A DNA stretch of 64,000 nucleotides from JBKXSZ01 sp047017005 (GCA_047017005.1 JBKXSZ010000001.1:62001-126000); one strand, 5' to 3'. Shown: positions 17,481 to 25,770, counted from the stretch's first letter. Notes: a model not told the origin generated them from the letters alone. Made by a program: numbers and translations.

Positions 17481-18642
17481 TTAAGTTTCCTCCTTCCTCT
17501 TCTTTTGTTTGTTCTTCTTTTATTTTTGAAATTGCTTCTTCTGCGACATCACTTCCGATATATTCTTCATTCTCATTAATGATTAATTCTGCCATTTGAT
17601 TAATTAAATCTTCTAAGTTATCTTCTTTTTGTTTATATTCATGCTCTCTTGCGTATCTTACTTGGTCTACTGCATCTTTTGCCTTTTGTAATCCTTCCTC
17701 CTCGATTCTTCTATTTATTTCTGCTATCTTCTTATCCATTACATCTGGTGCTGTTGAATATAGCTCATCATATCCTGCACGAATTGCTTTATCAATTCCA
17801 TATACCTCAGATTGGTCACGGTTATATGCTGTATATAATAATTCTGCTAATCCGTAAGAGTCTAATATTCTTCCTGTTACTTCACATGCAGATAAAGTAC
17901 GAATAACAGACTGAGCTTTTGTATATAATTCTGAAAACGCAAGATTGCTTATTTCTTCTTTATCAAAATCATTGTTATTTAATTCCTCTGGTGAATATGG
18001 AATAACAATATAATATTGTTTTCTTAATACACTCTTGTTTAAACTCATTTTCTCAGTGTTGTAGATAATATCTCTTCCATATTCTAAAAGATTTTTTTGC
18101 TTTGTTATTTCATAAACCATTTTTTCTTGTTCAATTTTTGGATACCCTGCAGATTGCATTTGTGCTAATTTTGCATTTTTCTTATCTAATTCTTGTTCAA
18201 TTTCTTGAATTTTTGATTTGTAGTTTGTAAGGCTACTTTCTAGATTAACAGTTCTTGTTTGAACATAAATTTGAATAGGATGTCTTAGTGTATTTAAGAA
18301 TTGTATAAATCCTTCTTCTACTGCTATTTTTTCTGCTCCTGACATTAAGTCATAATTGATTCCTTGGCATTCTACAACCATTAAATATTTTAATCCATTC
18401 TTTTGAACAATCATATTGTCTTTTATTTTATCGAATTCCATAAAGTTCATAATAGAGTCTTTTGTTACTGCTACATTAGGAGTTGTTCCTGCCGCATTTT
18501 TCTTTTCCTTTTGTTTTATATTCTTATCTTTTTTAGGTCTGCTTTTCATATAAAGAACAACTAGCACACATAGTAAGACAATCAAGATAACTAATGCTAT
18601 CGCAAAGCCTATACTTAGTAAATTCATTAAATTACTACTCAT
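17422..18642 (-). CDS. Membrane-anchored VirB4 N-domain-like protein, 406 aa
   Basis: One N-terminal membrane segment (about residues 8-32), then a soluble region in which FDKIKDNMIVQKNGLKYLMV...LMSGAEKIAVEEGFIQFLNTL...IQIYVQTRTVNL matches the start of the TraC/VirB4 N-terminal domain. A coiled coil (about 135-180), the stretch QYYIVIPYSPEEL and a Lys/Glu-rich tail ending KPKRGRKPKRVQG follow. It has no Walker motifs; those are in the next gene. The ORF overlaps the PrgI-like gene by 8 bp upstream and the ATPase gene by 59 bp downstream, so all three are translationally coupled. A VirB4 split into an anchored N-part and a motor part is the simplest reading. Confidence 0.75.
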   Translation of the reverse strand: MSSNLMNLLSIGFAIALVILIVLLCVLVVLYMKSRPKKDKNIKQKEKKNAAGTTPNVAVTKDSIMNFMEFDKIKDNMIVQKNGLKYLMVVECQGINYDLMSGAEKIAVEEGFIQFLNTLRHPIQIYVQTRTVNLESSLTNYKSKIQEIEQELDKKNAKLAQMQSAGYPKIEQEKMVYEITKQKNLLEYGRDIIYNTEKMSLNKSVLRKQYYIVIPYSPEELNNNDFDKEEISNLAFSELYTKAQSVIRTLSACEVTGRILDSYGLAELLYTAYNRDQSEVYGIDKAIRAGYDELYSTAPDVMDKKIAEINRRIEEEGLQKAKDAVDQVRYAREHEYKQKEDNLEDLINQMAELIINENEEYIGSDVAEEAISKIKEEQTKEEEGGNLNVGQKEKPKRGRKPKRVQG

Positions 18643-18982
18643 CTTTTGTATCCTCCTCTTCGTTTATGTATATTTTCTTTTTTCTTTTAAACTGAATTGC
18701 TCTTAAAATAATGTCATCGATATTTTCTCCTCCTGTTTGTCTCGTAAGTTCAAATTTATTAATATTTGGAATTTTAAATGTTCCGATACCGAAACCGATT
18801 GCTGCAAATAGGACAACAGCACCAATTCCTACCCATATCCAACCTAATAAAGAAGCAAAGATGAAATAAAATAATAAGCCAATTCCTGCTCCTATTGTTG
18901 TATATATTAAGGCTTTCTTAGAAAATATAAATAAAATTCTACCTTCTCCTTTTACATTTCTAGGTATGTAATATGTTCCCAT
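18635..18982 (-). CDS. PrgI/VirB3-like membrane protein, 115 aa
   Basis: Small protein with two adjacent membrane segments (about residues 25-46 and 49-70). The N-terminus YYIPRNVKGEGRILFIFSKK and the sequence FKIPNINKFELTRQTGGENIDDIILRAIQFK after the membrane part fit the PrgI family, which occupies the VirB3 place next to VirB4 in Gram-positive systems. First gene of the apparatus operon, behind its own promoter at 19045-19073; overlaps the next gene by 8 bp. Expected to anchor the VirB4 motor at the membrane. Confidence 0.85.
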   Translation of the reverse strand: MGTYYIPRNVKGEGRILFIFSKKALIYTTIGAGIGLLFYFIFASLLGWIWVGIGAVVLFAAIGFGIGTFKIPNINKFELTRQTGGENIDDIILRAIQFKRKKKIYINEEEDTKDE

Positions 18983-19044
18983 TTAAAATTCCTCCTCTTA
19001 TGTACTTTATCCTTTAAGCATAATTCTACTTATACTTATATATT

Positions 19045-19073
19045 ATTATACCAGATAGTGGCGAGAATTGTAA
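19045..19073 (-). promoter_or_regulatory. Promoter of the secretion-apparatus operon
   Basis: TTACAA (19068-19073), 17-bp spacer, TATAAT (19045-19050), about 60 bp before the PrgI-like gene and downstream of the pilin terminator. The apparatus can therefore be expressed separately from the pilins. Confidence 0.8.
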
Positions 19074-19174
19074 GGTTTTGGCGTAAAAAAAAGCATTTTT
19101 AACATAATTGTAATATAGGTGTAATATGGGTTTTTTTCCCTTTCTTACGGATACTTAATTTGAAGCTATTCGCA

Positions 19175-19212
19175 TAAAAAAATAATAGCTATTAAAATAG
19201 CTATTATTTTTT
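19175..19212 (-). terminator. Terminator of the pilin gene unit
   Basis: Near-perfect 17-bp inverted repeat with a 3-nt loop, flanked by A- and T-runs, right after the third pilin gene. Confidence 0.85.
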
Positions 19213-19225
19213 ATTTTAGTTTGTA

Positions 19226-19591
19226 TTATTTTAATCCTAATACAAAGTTATATACAATATTTACAATTGTTGTTCCTGCGAAGATAAGTACTGCACCAAC
19301 AATATATGGTACCATTGATTTTTTATATTCTGCTTTTTCTTCGGCACTACCTAACATGTATTTAATACCTAATACTAGCATAATAACAACGGCAATTACA
19401 ACACCTACTGTTTGAATAACAGCAACAATTGATTGACCAACACTTGTAATTTTAGTATTTGCTGTTCCATTTACTGTTCCTCCTGATAGGCTATCCGGAG
19501 TTAAAGTTTGTGCAAATACTGTTGTACCAATTAATGTAGCAAGCATAAGTGTTAAAACTACAATTGCTATAACTTTTATTGATTTTTTCAT
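19226..19591 (-). CDS. VirB2/TrbC-family pilin-like protein (third copy), 121 aa
   Basis: Signal peptide (about residues 1-27, ending TTVFAQ), a short linker with GGTVNGTANTKITSVGQSIV, then two hydrophobic segments (about 50-75 and 95-118) separated by the basic turn KYMLGSAEEKAEYKKSMVP. This layout is that of VirB2/TrbC pilins. It shares the motif GIKYMLGS(A/V)EEKAEYKK(S/T)MVPYI(V/I)G with the first copy at 20275-20754, so the two are paralogues. Last gene of a three-pilin unit with its own promoter and terminator. A role as pilus or channel subunit is inferred from the family. Confidence 0.85.
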   Translation of the reverse strand: MKKSIKVIAIVVLTLMLATLIGTTVFAQTLTPDSLSGGTVNGTANTKITSVGQSIVAVIQTVGVVIAVVIMLVLGIKYMLGSAEEKAEYKKSMVPYIVGAVLIFAGTTIVNIVYNFVLGLK

Positions 19592-19669
19592 GTTTTTTCC
19601 TCCCTTATTTAATATATATATTATAATTATCTCACTTTCATATAAATGAGAAAATTTTAAAATCTTTTA

Positions 19670-20221
19670 TTATTTATTAAGTGCATCTGCCATTCCTCCA
19701 GCAACTCCACCTGCAGTGCCTCCTCCATAAAATGTATCTATTCCTTCTTTGATGGCATCTGTAGTAGCACCTGTTAGCGTATCTTTCTCTCCTTGCGTCA
19801 ATTGAGGTTTTGCCGCTTCCTGTTGCTTATCTACATTAGATGAAAAGGTAATAACTAATTTCCATATTGTAAAGCCACCAAATACTATAATACATCCCAC
19901 TACAAATGGTACTAATGCCTCTTTTACTTTTACTTGTGCCTCTACACTTCCGAACACAAACTGTATGCCAAGTATTGCTGCAACAATTACGGCAATAACA
20001 ACGGCTACTGCAAATAGAATATTATAGATAGAACTTGAAAATGTCTTCATGCTTTCTCCGTCTAAAGTAGATTTTGTCGTCGTTCCATCACTAATAAATT
20101 TCTGTCCAGAAGATATAATATCATCCATTGATTTTGTAGCATATACTGACTTAGGACAAATACACATTACAGATAATATTAAAATTATTCCTATGATAAG
20201 AATGTTGGTTTTTCTTTTCAT
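19670..20221 (-). CDS. VirB2/TrbC-family pilin-like protein (second copy), 183 aa
   Basis: Signal peptide ending PKSVYATKS, then a VirB2-like core with two membrane segments (about residues 60-90 and 105-128) around GIQFVFGSVEAQVKVKEALVP, which corresponds to the KYMLGS turn of the other two copies but is diverged. Unlike them it has an extra C-terminal tail of about 50 residues, Gln/Lys/Gly-rich (GGGTAGGVAGGMADALNK). The start is set at 20221 (AAAGG about 10 bases upstream, followed by a classic signal peptide) rather than at an ATG 17 codons earlier that lies against the preceding stop. Possibly a minor or tip pilin. Confidence 0.78.
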   Translation of the reverse strand: MKRKTNILIIGIILILSVMCICPKSVYATKSMDDIISSGQKFISDGTTTKSTLDGESMKTFSSSIYNILFAVAVVIAVIVAAILGIQFVFGSVEAQVKVKEALVPFVVGCIIVFGGFTIWKLVITFSSNVDKQQEAAKPQLTQGEKDTLTGATTDAIKEGIDTFYGGGTAGGVAGGMADALNK

Positions 20222-20274
20222 ACTATTTTTGCCTTTCCTTTTTATTATATAATAAGATATTGTATTTTTCAACT

Positions 20275-20754
20275 TTATTTTATACCAGTTACTATAGAAT
20301 ATATTAGATTAACAACTGTGGTTGTCCCAAATAGTAACACAAGACCAATGATATATGGTACCATTGTTTTTTTGTATTCTGCTTTTTCTTCTACACTTCC
20401 TAGCATATATTTTATTCCTATAAAAATACAACCAGCTACAGCAACAATAACGCCAAAAGCTTGTACAATAGCTAATATTGATTTTCCTATATTAGCTGTC
20501 TTAGTCCCGCTAACTTCACCTGGTTTGTAGGCATCTGGATTCGTAATTGGATTCGTAATATCGCTTCCTCCATCTGCATCTCCTTTTTCTGTTGCAACTG
20601 GTTTTTTACCATCTGCTAGTAATACGCTTTTAGTAATTTCCATGTTCTCTATGTCTGCGGAAGTTGCTTTTACTATTTTTATATTGATGCATAATATACT
20701 TGTTATGACAAATAATATTACTACTATATGTGTTATTATTTTCTTTCCTCTCAC
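20275..20754 (-). CDS. VirB2/TrbC-family pilin-like protein (first copy), 159 aa
   Basis: GTG start at 20754. Signal peptide to about residue 31 (IKIVKAT), a hydrophilic segment with GDADGGSDITNPITNPDAYKP, then the VirB2 core with two membrane segments and GIKYMLGSVEEKAEYKKT between them. The core is closely similar to the third copy (19226-19591), pointing to duplication. It leads a three-gene unit under a good promoter (20800-20828); the next gene starts 53 bp later. Major pilin is plausible but not shown. Confidence 0.83.
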   Translation of the reverse strand: MRGKKIITHIVVILFVITSILCINIKIVKATSADIENMEITKSVLLADGKKPVATEKGDADGGSDITNPITNPDAYKPGEVSGTKTANIGKSILAIVQAFGVIVAVAGCIFIGIKYMLGSVEEKAEYKKTMVPYIIGLVLLFGTTTVVNLIYSIVTGIK

Positions 20755-20799
20755 TATTATTTCCCCGCTTCTCTTTTGAATTTAATAAATCCTAATTAT

Positions 20800-20828
20800 A
20801 TTATATCTTATTTTTCTATGTTTTTCAA
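20800..20828 (-). promoter_or_regulatory. Promoter of the three-pilin unit
   Basis: TTGAAA (20823-20828), 17-bp spacer, TATAAT (20800-20805), about 45 bp before the GTG of the first pilin gene. Confidence 0.82.
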
Positions 20829-20881
20829 CATTTTCTTTCACTATGAAGTTTAGCATATATTTTTTTGTTTGCATAGAGAAA

Positions 20882-20912
20882 AAAAGAAAGATTTAAAAAA
20901 ATCTCTCTTTTC
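20882..20912 (-). terminator. Terminator of the Spo0E-like gene
   Basis: On the minus strand AAAGAGAGATTT pairs with AAATCTTTCTTT (one G-U pair) and T-rich sequence follows, about 25 bp after the stop codon. Confidence 0.65.
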
Positions 20913-20936
20913 TTCTTATTCTATCAAATTATTCTA

Positions 20937-21113
20937 TCAAATTTCATTAAAAACTTCAACTTTACTTTCTTGCTTTTTTTCTCTAGTACCATAATATTGT
21001 GCAATTAATTCATCCAATTCTACACTAATCCTATAAGTGATACTATAATCATTTCCGTTTATAATGCTATCATTTAATTCTTCTCTTAATTTACAAATTT
21101 TTTCGTCTACCAT
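20937..21113 (-). CDS. Spo0E-like aspartyl-phosphate phosphatase family protein, 58 aa
   Basis: Very short helical-hairpin protein with the family signature SVELDELIAQYY (SxxLDxLI) in its second helix and IXXLREELN-like spacing in the first (KICKLREELNDSI). Spo0E proteins remove phosphate from Spo0A-P and restrain sporulation in Firmicutes. The start is placed at 21113 because AAAGGAGAG lies 8 bases before it; an upstream start at 21167 would encode the ribosome binding site. It is a single gene between lgt and the pilin unit. Whether this organism sporulates cannot be judged from the window. Confidence 0.8.
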   Translation of the reverse strand: MVDEKICKLREELNDSIINGNDYSITYRISVELDELIAQYYGTREKKQESKVEVFNEI

Positions 21114-21213
21114 ATCATCACTCTCCTTTTTCGTGTCTTTATCTTTTGTATAGTTATAAAATAACATATTTTTACATTTAGGTCAACTCTTTTTCTTTAC
21201 AAATATTGATTTT

Positions 21214-22047
21214 TCAAGTTTTTTCATATGTCACTTTTTCTATTTTTTCTCCCTTTTTTCTCATTTTTTTCCATTTTGTTTCTTTTTTTGACAAGATAAA
21301 ACAAGATAAAACAAAAAAAACAATAGACAACATTTCTGAAATTTTGAAGTTTCCCAGCATTAAACTGTCCGTTCTTATCTTTTCCACAAAAATTCTTACA
21401 AAAGCATAGAAAAGAATATAAAAATAAGTTATTTCGCCAGAAAATTTTCTGTTTTTACTTTTTCTCATCAAAAATAGAAATATCAAAAAATCAGCTATAG
21501 ATTCATATAAAAAGGTAGGATGTACTTCTTTATAAATTCCATTTTCCCATATTCCCATTCTCCATGGCAAAGTAGTTATCTGTCCATAAGCTTCTACATT
21601 TACAAAATTTCCCCATCTCCCTATTGCCTGTCCTAATACTAAATAGGGCACTATATAATCTAGCATGTCCATTATCCTTATTTTTCTTTTCTTGCAATAG
21701 AGGTATGTGGTAATTCCCCCTGCTATTATTCCTCCATAAATAGCAAGTCCACCATCTTGTATATTCCATATATCTTGTATATTCCTACTAAAATAGTTCC
21801 AACTAACTAATACATAAAATATTCTAGCCCCTAAAAAAGAAATAGGTAATAAGTATATAGATAAATCTAATATATCTGAAAATCGAATTCCGTATTTTCC
21901 ATCTTGCTTTTTAAATGCTATTAGTGCAATGATAATTGCAGCCACAATAAAGATAGCATACCAATGAACATCTATATCAAAAATAGAAAAAGCAACTTTT
22001 GAAACCGTAAATTTTAAATTCCATTCTGGAAAAGTAATTATTTGCAT
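21214..22047 (-). CDS. lgt: Prolipoprotein diacylglyceryl transferase
   Basis: Transfers diacylglyceryl from phosphatidylglycerol to the lipobox cysteine of prolipoproteins at the membrane. About seven membrane segments; signature sequences DGGLAIYGGIIAGG (the usual HGGL position here reads DGGL), GQAIGRWGNFVNVEAYG with the catalytic-region arginine and asparagine, and HPTFLYESIADF. The 277-aa length is usual. The C-terminus is Lys-rich (KWKKMRKKGEKIEK). Stands alone between the Spo0E-like gene and the M16 pair. Confidence 0.95.
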   Translation of the reverse strand: MQIITFPEWNLKFTVSKVAFSIFDIDVHWYAIFIVAAIIIALIAFKKQDGKYGIRFSDILDLSIYLLPISFLGARIFYVLVSWNYFSRNIQDIWNIQDGGLAIYGGIIAGGITTYLYCKKRKIRIMDMLDYIVPYLVLGQAIGRWGNFVNVEAYGQITTLPWRMGIWENGIYKEVHPTFLYESIADFLIFLFLMRKSKNRKFSGEITYFYILFYAFVRIFVEKIRTDSLMLGNFKISEMLSIVFFVLSCFILSKKETKWKKMRKKGEKIEKVTYEKT

Positions 22048-22064
22048 AAGCCCCTCCTATAAAA

Positions 22065-22091
22065 AAGAAGTAGTCTTTTTTACTACTTCTT
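22065..22091 (-). terminator. Terminator after the M16 peptidase pair
   Basis: AAGAAGTAGT (22065-22074) pairs with ACTACTTCTT (22082-22091); T6 follows on the minus strand. It lies between the peptidase pair and lgt. Confidence 0.85.
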
Positions 22092-22151
22092 TTTCTCCAT
22101 TTTATTTATTTCTTTTTTGTTTATTTCTTTTTTGGTTTTTATATATTAATT

Positions 22152-23432
22152 TTATTTATTATTTCCTTTTATCACAGATAATACCATATTTTCTGGTTTC
22201 CATGCATCTTTTAAAATTTGCATAACATATTCTTTGGTAACTGTACTACACTTTTCTATATATTCAAAACTATTAATTCCTTTAAAATAGTCTGCTAAAA
22301 AGTTTCCCGCTACATCTGCTATATCATTATATTCTTTTACAAATCCTCCATAAATCAATTTGCGAACCCTTATAAAATCCTCATCTTGAATTCCTTCTTG
22401 TTTCATTTTTTCTACTTTTTCTTTCAAGGCTTCCCACACCTTTTCTGGATTTTCTGCTTGTCCTGATATCATAATATGAGCATATTCTTTTGAAAATTCA
22501 TAATCTAGTGATGGTTCTACCATAATATTGCCTTCTTCATATTGTGTTTTAAACAACTCCGAGCTTTTTCCTATCAACAAATAAAGTAATATTTGAATAG
22601 CAATATCTTTTTTTACCATATCTACATCACGTCTTACATCGTCCTTAATTCCAATGACGAAAATAGGGTTACTTACCTCCATGGTTGCTTCTACCTTTTC
22701 TTTTACAACTCCATCTGGCTCTTCTTCGTAAATCCTTTTAATATCATTTTGGTTTTCTTTGGCTATTACTCTCTTTTTTATCTCTCCTATTATATCTTCC
22801 GGATTAAAATCTCCACAAACTACCAAACACATATTAGAAGGATGATAAAAGGTATAATAGCATTGATACAAAGTTTCTTTATTAATCTTACTAATTGTCT
22901 CTATTGTACCTGTTATATTAATTTTAACTGGATTTTTATGATACATAGCTTCTAATGCATTCATATATACCTTATTTGCAGGAGAATCATCATACATCTT
23001 AATCTCTTGACCAATAATCCCCTTTTCTTTTTCCACATTTTCATCTGTGAAATAAGGATGTTGTACGTAATCCATTAATTCATCTAATGCTGGGTAAAAA
23101 GAATCCGTAGCTTCAAACAAATACGCAGTATGGTTATTTGTAGTATAAGCATTTGCATTTACTCCTAATGCTGTTAAAACATCTAAACTATTTTTTCCAT
23201 TTTCTTGTTCAAACATTTTATGTTCTAGAAAATGCGCTACACCATCTGGTACCATCACTTCTTCCCCTGTTTCTGGTACAATAAAGTGATTATCAATTGA
23301 ACCATAATTCGTTCCCCATATAATATATTTTTTCTGTATTCCTTTTCTTGGAATGCAAAGGATTGTTAAACCATTTTCTAATTCTTCTTGATACACTTTT
23401 TCTTTCACTTTTAAGTTTTCTATTATTTGCAC
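22152..23432 (-). CDS. M16 family zinc metallopeptidase, active partner (YmfH-like)
   Basis: Inverzincin-type peptidase. The zinc site HFLEH appears at about residues 68-72 in GVAHFLEHKMFEQE, with the distal glutamate probably in NVEKEKGIIGQEIKMYDD. A second M16-like half completes the normal 426-aa length. It overlaps in operon with a partner of the same fold that lacks the zinc motif (2-bp gap). Bacillus ymfF/ymfH have the same pairing and sizes, and related pairs process peptides such as leaders or bacteriocins. No peptide precursor or radical-SAM gene is nearby, so the substrate is unknown. Confidence 0.9.
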   Translation of the reverse strand: MQIIENLKVKEKVYQEELENGLTILCIPRKGIQKKYIIWGTNYGSIDNHFIVPETGEEVMVPDGVAHFLEHKMFEQENGKNSLDVLTALGVNANAYTTNNHTAYLFEATDSFYPALDELMDYVQHPYFTDENVEKEKGIIGQEIKMYDDSPANKVYMNALEAMYHKNPVKINITGTIETISKINKETLYQCYYTFYHPSNMCLVVCGDFNPEDIIGEIKKRVIAKENQNDIKRIYEEEPDGVVKEKVEATMEVSNPIFVIGIKDDVRRDVDMVKKDIAIQILLYLLIGKSSELFKTQYEEGNIMVEPSLDYEFSKEYAHIMISGQAENPEKVWEALKEKVEKMKQEGIQDEDFIRVRKLIYGGFVKEYNDIADVAGNFLADYFKGINSFEYIEKCSTVTKEYVMQILKDAWKPENMVLSVIKGNNK

Positions 23433-23434
23433 CT

Positions 23435-24724
23435 TTATTCTCCTTTCTCATTTCCCTTTAGTAAATATATGGTATTTATTTTTATCGAATTTGCTATTTT
23501 CAAGATTTGCTCTTTTGTTACTTCTTCAATGTTTTTACGATATTCTTCAATACTCATCTCTGTTTTTGTTAACTCTTGTCCAAATACATATACAATTTCT
23601 GTATCTTGTTCATCATCAATAGAATCGATTCCAGATATGATGGATTTTTTAGCATTTTCAATCTCTTCTTCCTCAAATTTCCCCTGTTTCATATTTTCTA
23701 TTTGTTCTGTGATAATTTCCACTGCTTTTTCATAGTTTTGTGCCTCAATTCCACAACGAATAAAAATATTATTCTTTTGACGAATATAGCTAGAACTTGC
23801 AGAATATGCCAAGCTTGCCTTTTCTCTTACATTTTGAAATAGTTTAGAATTAGCCGTACCTCCTAAAATTCCATTATACACAACCGCTGGGAATCTCACA
23901 TTTTCTTCTTGCAAGTCAATGTCTAATCCCATTACCAATTTCCCTTGATTTACATCCATTGTTTCTTGTACTTTTTTTACTTCTTCTATTTGTTTCTTTT
24001 CTGTATTCATTTCATTATTTAAAATATATTGAGGCTCTCTTTCTTGTAATTGCTTAATGTTCTCGTTTTCTCTTATCACTTGAATAATATCTTTTTGCAT
24101 ATCTCCTGATACAAAAATATCAATTTTAGAAGTTTGTATTAAATTTTTATAATGTTCATATAAATTCTCTCGATTTATTTTTTCTAAATCCTCAACATAA
24201 CCAAATTTATAGATTCCATATGGTTTGTCTTTATACATTTCTTCAATACAACGATTCAATGCATATTGTGCTTTATTGTCTATTTTTCCCTCTATAATTT
24301 TTCGGATATTCTGTTTTTCTCCTTGTACATATTCTTCTTTAAAACCGTTACTTTCTACATATGGATTAAAAACAATCTCTAATAGTTTATCTATACTTTG
24401 TCTTAGAACATCTTCTTGCTCTGGTAAGAAAATATCATTTACCGATTCAAAATAAAACTTTAATATTTGGTTATCTCCTACTTTATCAATACCACAATCA
24501 AACGCAGCCCCATACATGTTTTCTAATTTTTTACTAATCATTTCTTGTGTTGGCATATTTTTACTTCCTCTTCTTAAAATAGCTACCAATACTGAGTTTA
24601 ATGTTACAGTCTCTTTTGCTAGAGGTACTGTTATAAATACAGAAAGTAAATTCGTTTTAAACTTTTTAGTATCAATTTGATGTAAAGTAATTCCCTTTTT
24701 TATCTTTTCTTTTTGATAATTCAT
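23435..24724 (-). CDS. M16 family protein lacking the zinc motif (YmfF-like)
   Basis: Same fold as its neighbour (429 aa), but the HxxEH position reads AILRRGSKNMPTQEMISKKLENMYG and carries no zinc ligands. The C-terminal half retains the substrate-side R/Y-type region (NVREKASLAYSASSSYIRQKN). In M16 heterodimers one subunit is catalytic and the other binds substrate, and the 2-bp spacing to the active gene fits a heterodimer. It is the first gene of the pair, with its ATG preceded by GAAAGGAAAG. Confidence 0.88.
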   Translation of the reverse strand: MNYQKEKIKKGITLHQIDTKKFKTNLLSVFITVPLAKETVTLNSVLVAILRRGSKNMPTQEMISKKLENMYGAAFDCGIDKVGDNQILKFYFESVNDIFLPEQEDVLRQSIDKLLEIVFNPYVESNGFKEEYVQGEKQNIRKIIEGKIDNKAQYALNRCIEEMYKDKPYGIYKFGYVEDLEKINRENLYEHYKNLIQTSKIDIFVSGDMQKDIIQVIRENENIKQLQEREPQYILNNEMNTEKKQIEEVKKVQETMDVNQGKLVMGLDIDLQEENVRFPAVVYNGILGGTANSKLFQNVREKASLAYSASSSYIRQKNNIFIRCGIEAQNYEKAVEIITEQIENMKQGKFEEEEIENAKKSIISGIDSIDDEQDTEIVYVFGQELTKTEMSIEEYRKNIEEVTKEQILKIANSIKINTIYLLKGNEKGE

Positions 24725-24857
24725 CTTTTCTTTCCTTTCTTTTGTTATTTCATTATTTTCCTATTTATTATTATAGTATATTTTACAGTAATTATACAAT
24801 CTTTTCCTAAATATCCTAGATAGATATCTTAACAATCTGTTATTACATCAAAAAAGT

Positions 24858-24912
24858 AAAAGATGCTTTTTAAGTGAACAAATTAGGGTTCACTTCATAT
24901 AAAGCATCTTTT
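24858..24912 (-). terminator. Terminator of yqeY
   Basis: Two-tier hairpin: outer arms AAAAGATGCTTT / AAAGCATCTTTT and inner arms AAGTGAAC / GTTCACTT, with thymines after it on the minus strand. Confidence 0.82.
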
Positions 24913-24917
24913 CCTTT

Positions 24918-25364
24918 TTACATTTCATTTAAAATTTTCTTTACTTTTTCATTAATAGCTCTACCATCTGCTTTTGCTCCAATTTCTTCTTTTGCTGCTT
25001 TCATTACTTTTCCCATGTCTTTCATACTTGTTGCCCCTACTTTTTGGATAACACCTTTTACTGTTTTTTCTAGTTCTTCGTCTGATAATTGTTCTGGTAG
25101 ATATTCTTCAATAATAGCAATTTCTTGCTTGATTTGATTTACTAAGTCTTCTCTTCCTCCTTTTTCGTAATCTGCTAGAGAATCTCTTCTTTTCTTTGCT
25201 TCTTTTGCCATTATTTCAACAATTTGATTATCCTCTAATTCTATTTGTTTATCTTTTTCCACCTGTAAAATAGCTGCACGAACCATCTGCACAACATTTT
25301 TTCTTATAATGTTTTTCTCTTTCATTGCATTTTTTAAATCTGCTAACAATTTTTCTTTTAACAT
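24918..25364 (-). CDS. yqeY: GatB/YqeY domain protein
   Basis: Stand-alone YqeY-family protein of 148 aa, all helical, related to the tail domain of the GatB amidotransferase subunit. Typical sequences are LKEKLLADLKNAMKEKN, YEKGGREDLVNQIKQEIAIIEEYLPEQLSDEEL and GKVMKAAKEEIGAKADGRAINEKVK. In Firmicutes it commonly follows rpsU, as here (70 bp, with a hairpin between). Possibly binds tRNA; the cellular role is not settled for the family. Confidence 0.93.
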   Translation of the reverse strand: MLKEKLLADLKNAMKEKNIIRKNVVQMVRAAILQVEKDKQIELEDNQIVEIMAKEAKKRRDSLADYEKGGREDLVNQIKQEIAIIEEYLPEQLSDEELEKTVKGVIQKVGATSMKDMGKVMKAAKEEIGAKADGRAINEKVKKILNEM

Positions 25365-25390
25365 AATAAACTCCTTTCTTTTAACAAATA

Positions 25391-25422
25391 AGCGTTTTCC
25401 AAGTAGACACTTGGAAAACGCT
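25391..25422. terminator. Hairpin between rpsU and yqeY
   Basis: Perfect 14-bp inverted repeat (25391-25404 / 25409-25422) with a 4-nt loop. The T-run behind it is weak (TTATTTGTT), so it may act as a partial terminator or mRNA stabiliser that lowers yqeY relative to rpsU. Confidence 0.7.
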
Positions 25423-25434
25423 ATTAGTTATCAC

Positions 25435-25605
25435 TTAGAATTTTCTTTTTCTAGCAGCCTCTGATTTTTTCTTTCTCTTAACGCTAGGTTTTTCATAGTG
25501 TTCTCTTTTTCTTACTTCTTGAAGAACTCCATTTCTAGCACATTGTCTTTTAAATCTTTTTAATGCATCTTCTATATTTCCATCTTTTACTTTAACCTCT
25601 GACAT
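25435..25605 (-). CDS. rpsU: 30S ribosomal protein S21
   Basis: 56-aa basic protein, MSEVKVKDGNIEDALKRFKR at the start and KKKSEAARKRKF at the end, standard bS21. The start is at 25605 with AAGGAGGGG in ideal spacing; an ORF extension of ten codons upstream only covers that ribosome binding site. A consensus promoter precedes it, with yqeY downstream. Confidence 0.97.
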   Translation of the reverse strand: MSEVKVKDGNIEDALKRFKRQCARNGVLQEVRKREHYEKPSVKRKKKSEAARKRKF

Positions 25606-25707
25606 GAATATTCCCCTCCTTCCGGCGTCTAACAAACTGTGGGATATTTAAGTTTTAGGGGTAATTCTTTTTCTCTATACTCCCTTTGAACTCTTTATAC
25701 GTCCTAT

Positions 25708-25736
25708 ATTATACCGGAATGAGCCAAGCTTGTCAA
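25708..25736 (-). promoter_or_regulatory. Promoter of rpsU
   Basis: TTGACA (25731-25736), 17-bp spacer, TATAAT (25708-25713). A perfect consensus sigma-A promoter, about 100 bp before the rpsU start. Confidence 0.95.
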
Positions 25737-25770
25737 TAGTAGTTACCGAATTTTGGCAATATTCCTTCTC

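Noticed and set aside
1..20828. Serine recombinase plus type IV genes as one integrative conjugative element
   Set aside because: tRNAs, a carboxypeptidase and other separate units lie between them, and relaxase and coupling protein are missing.
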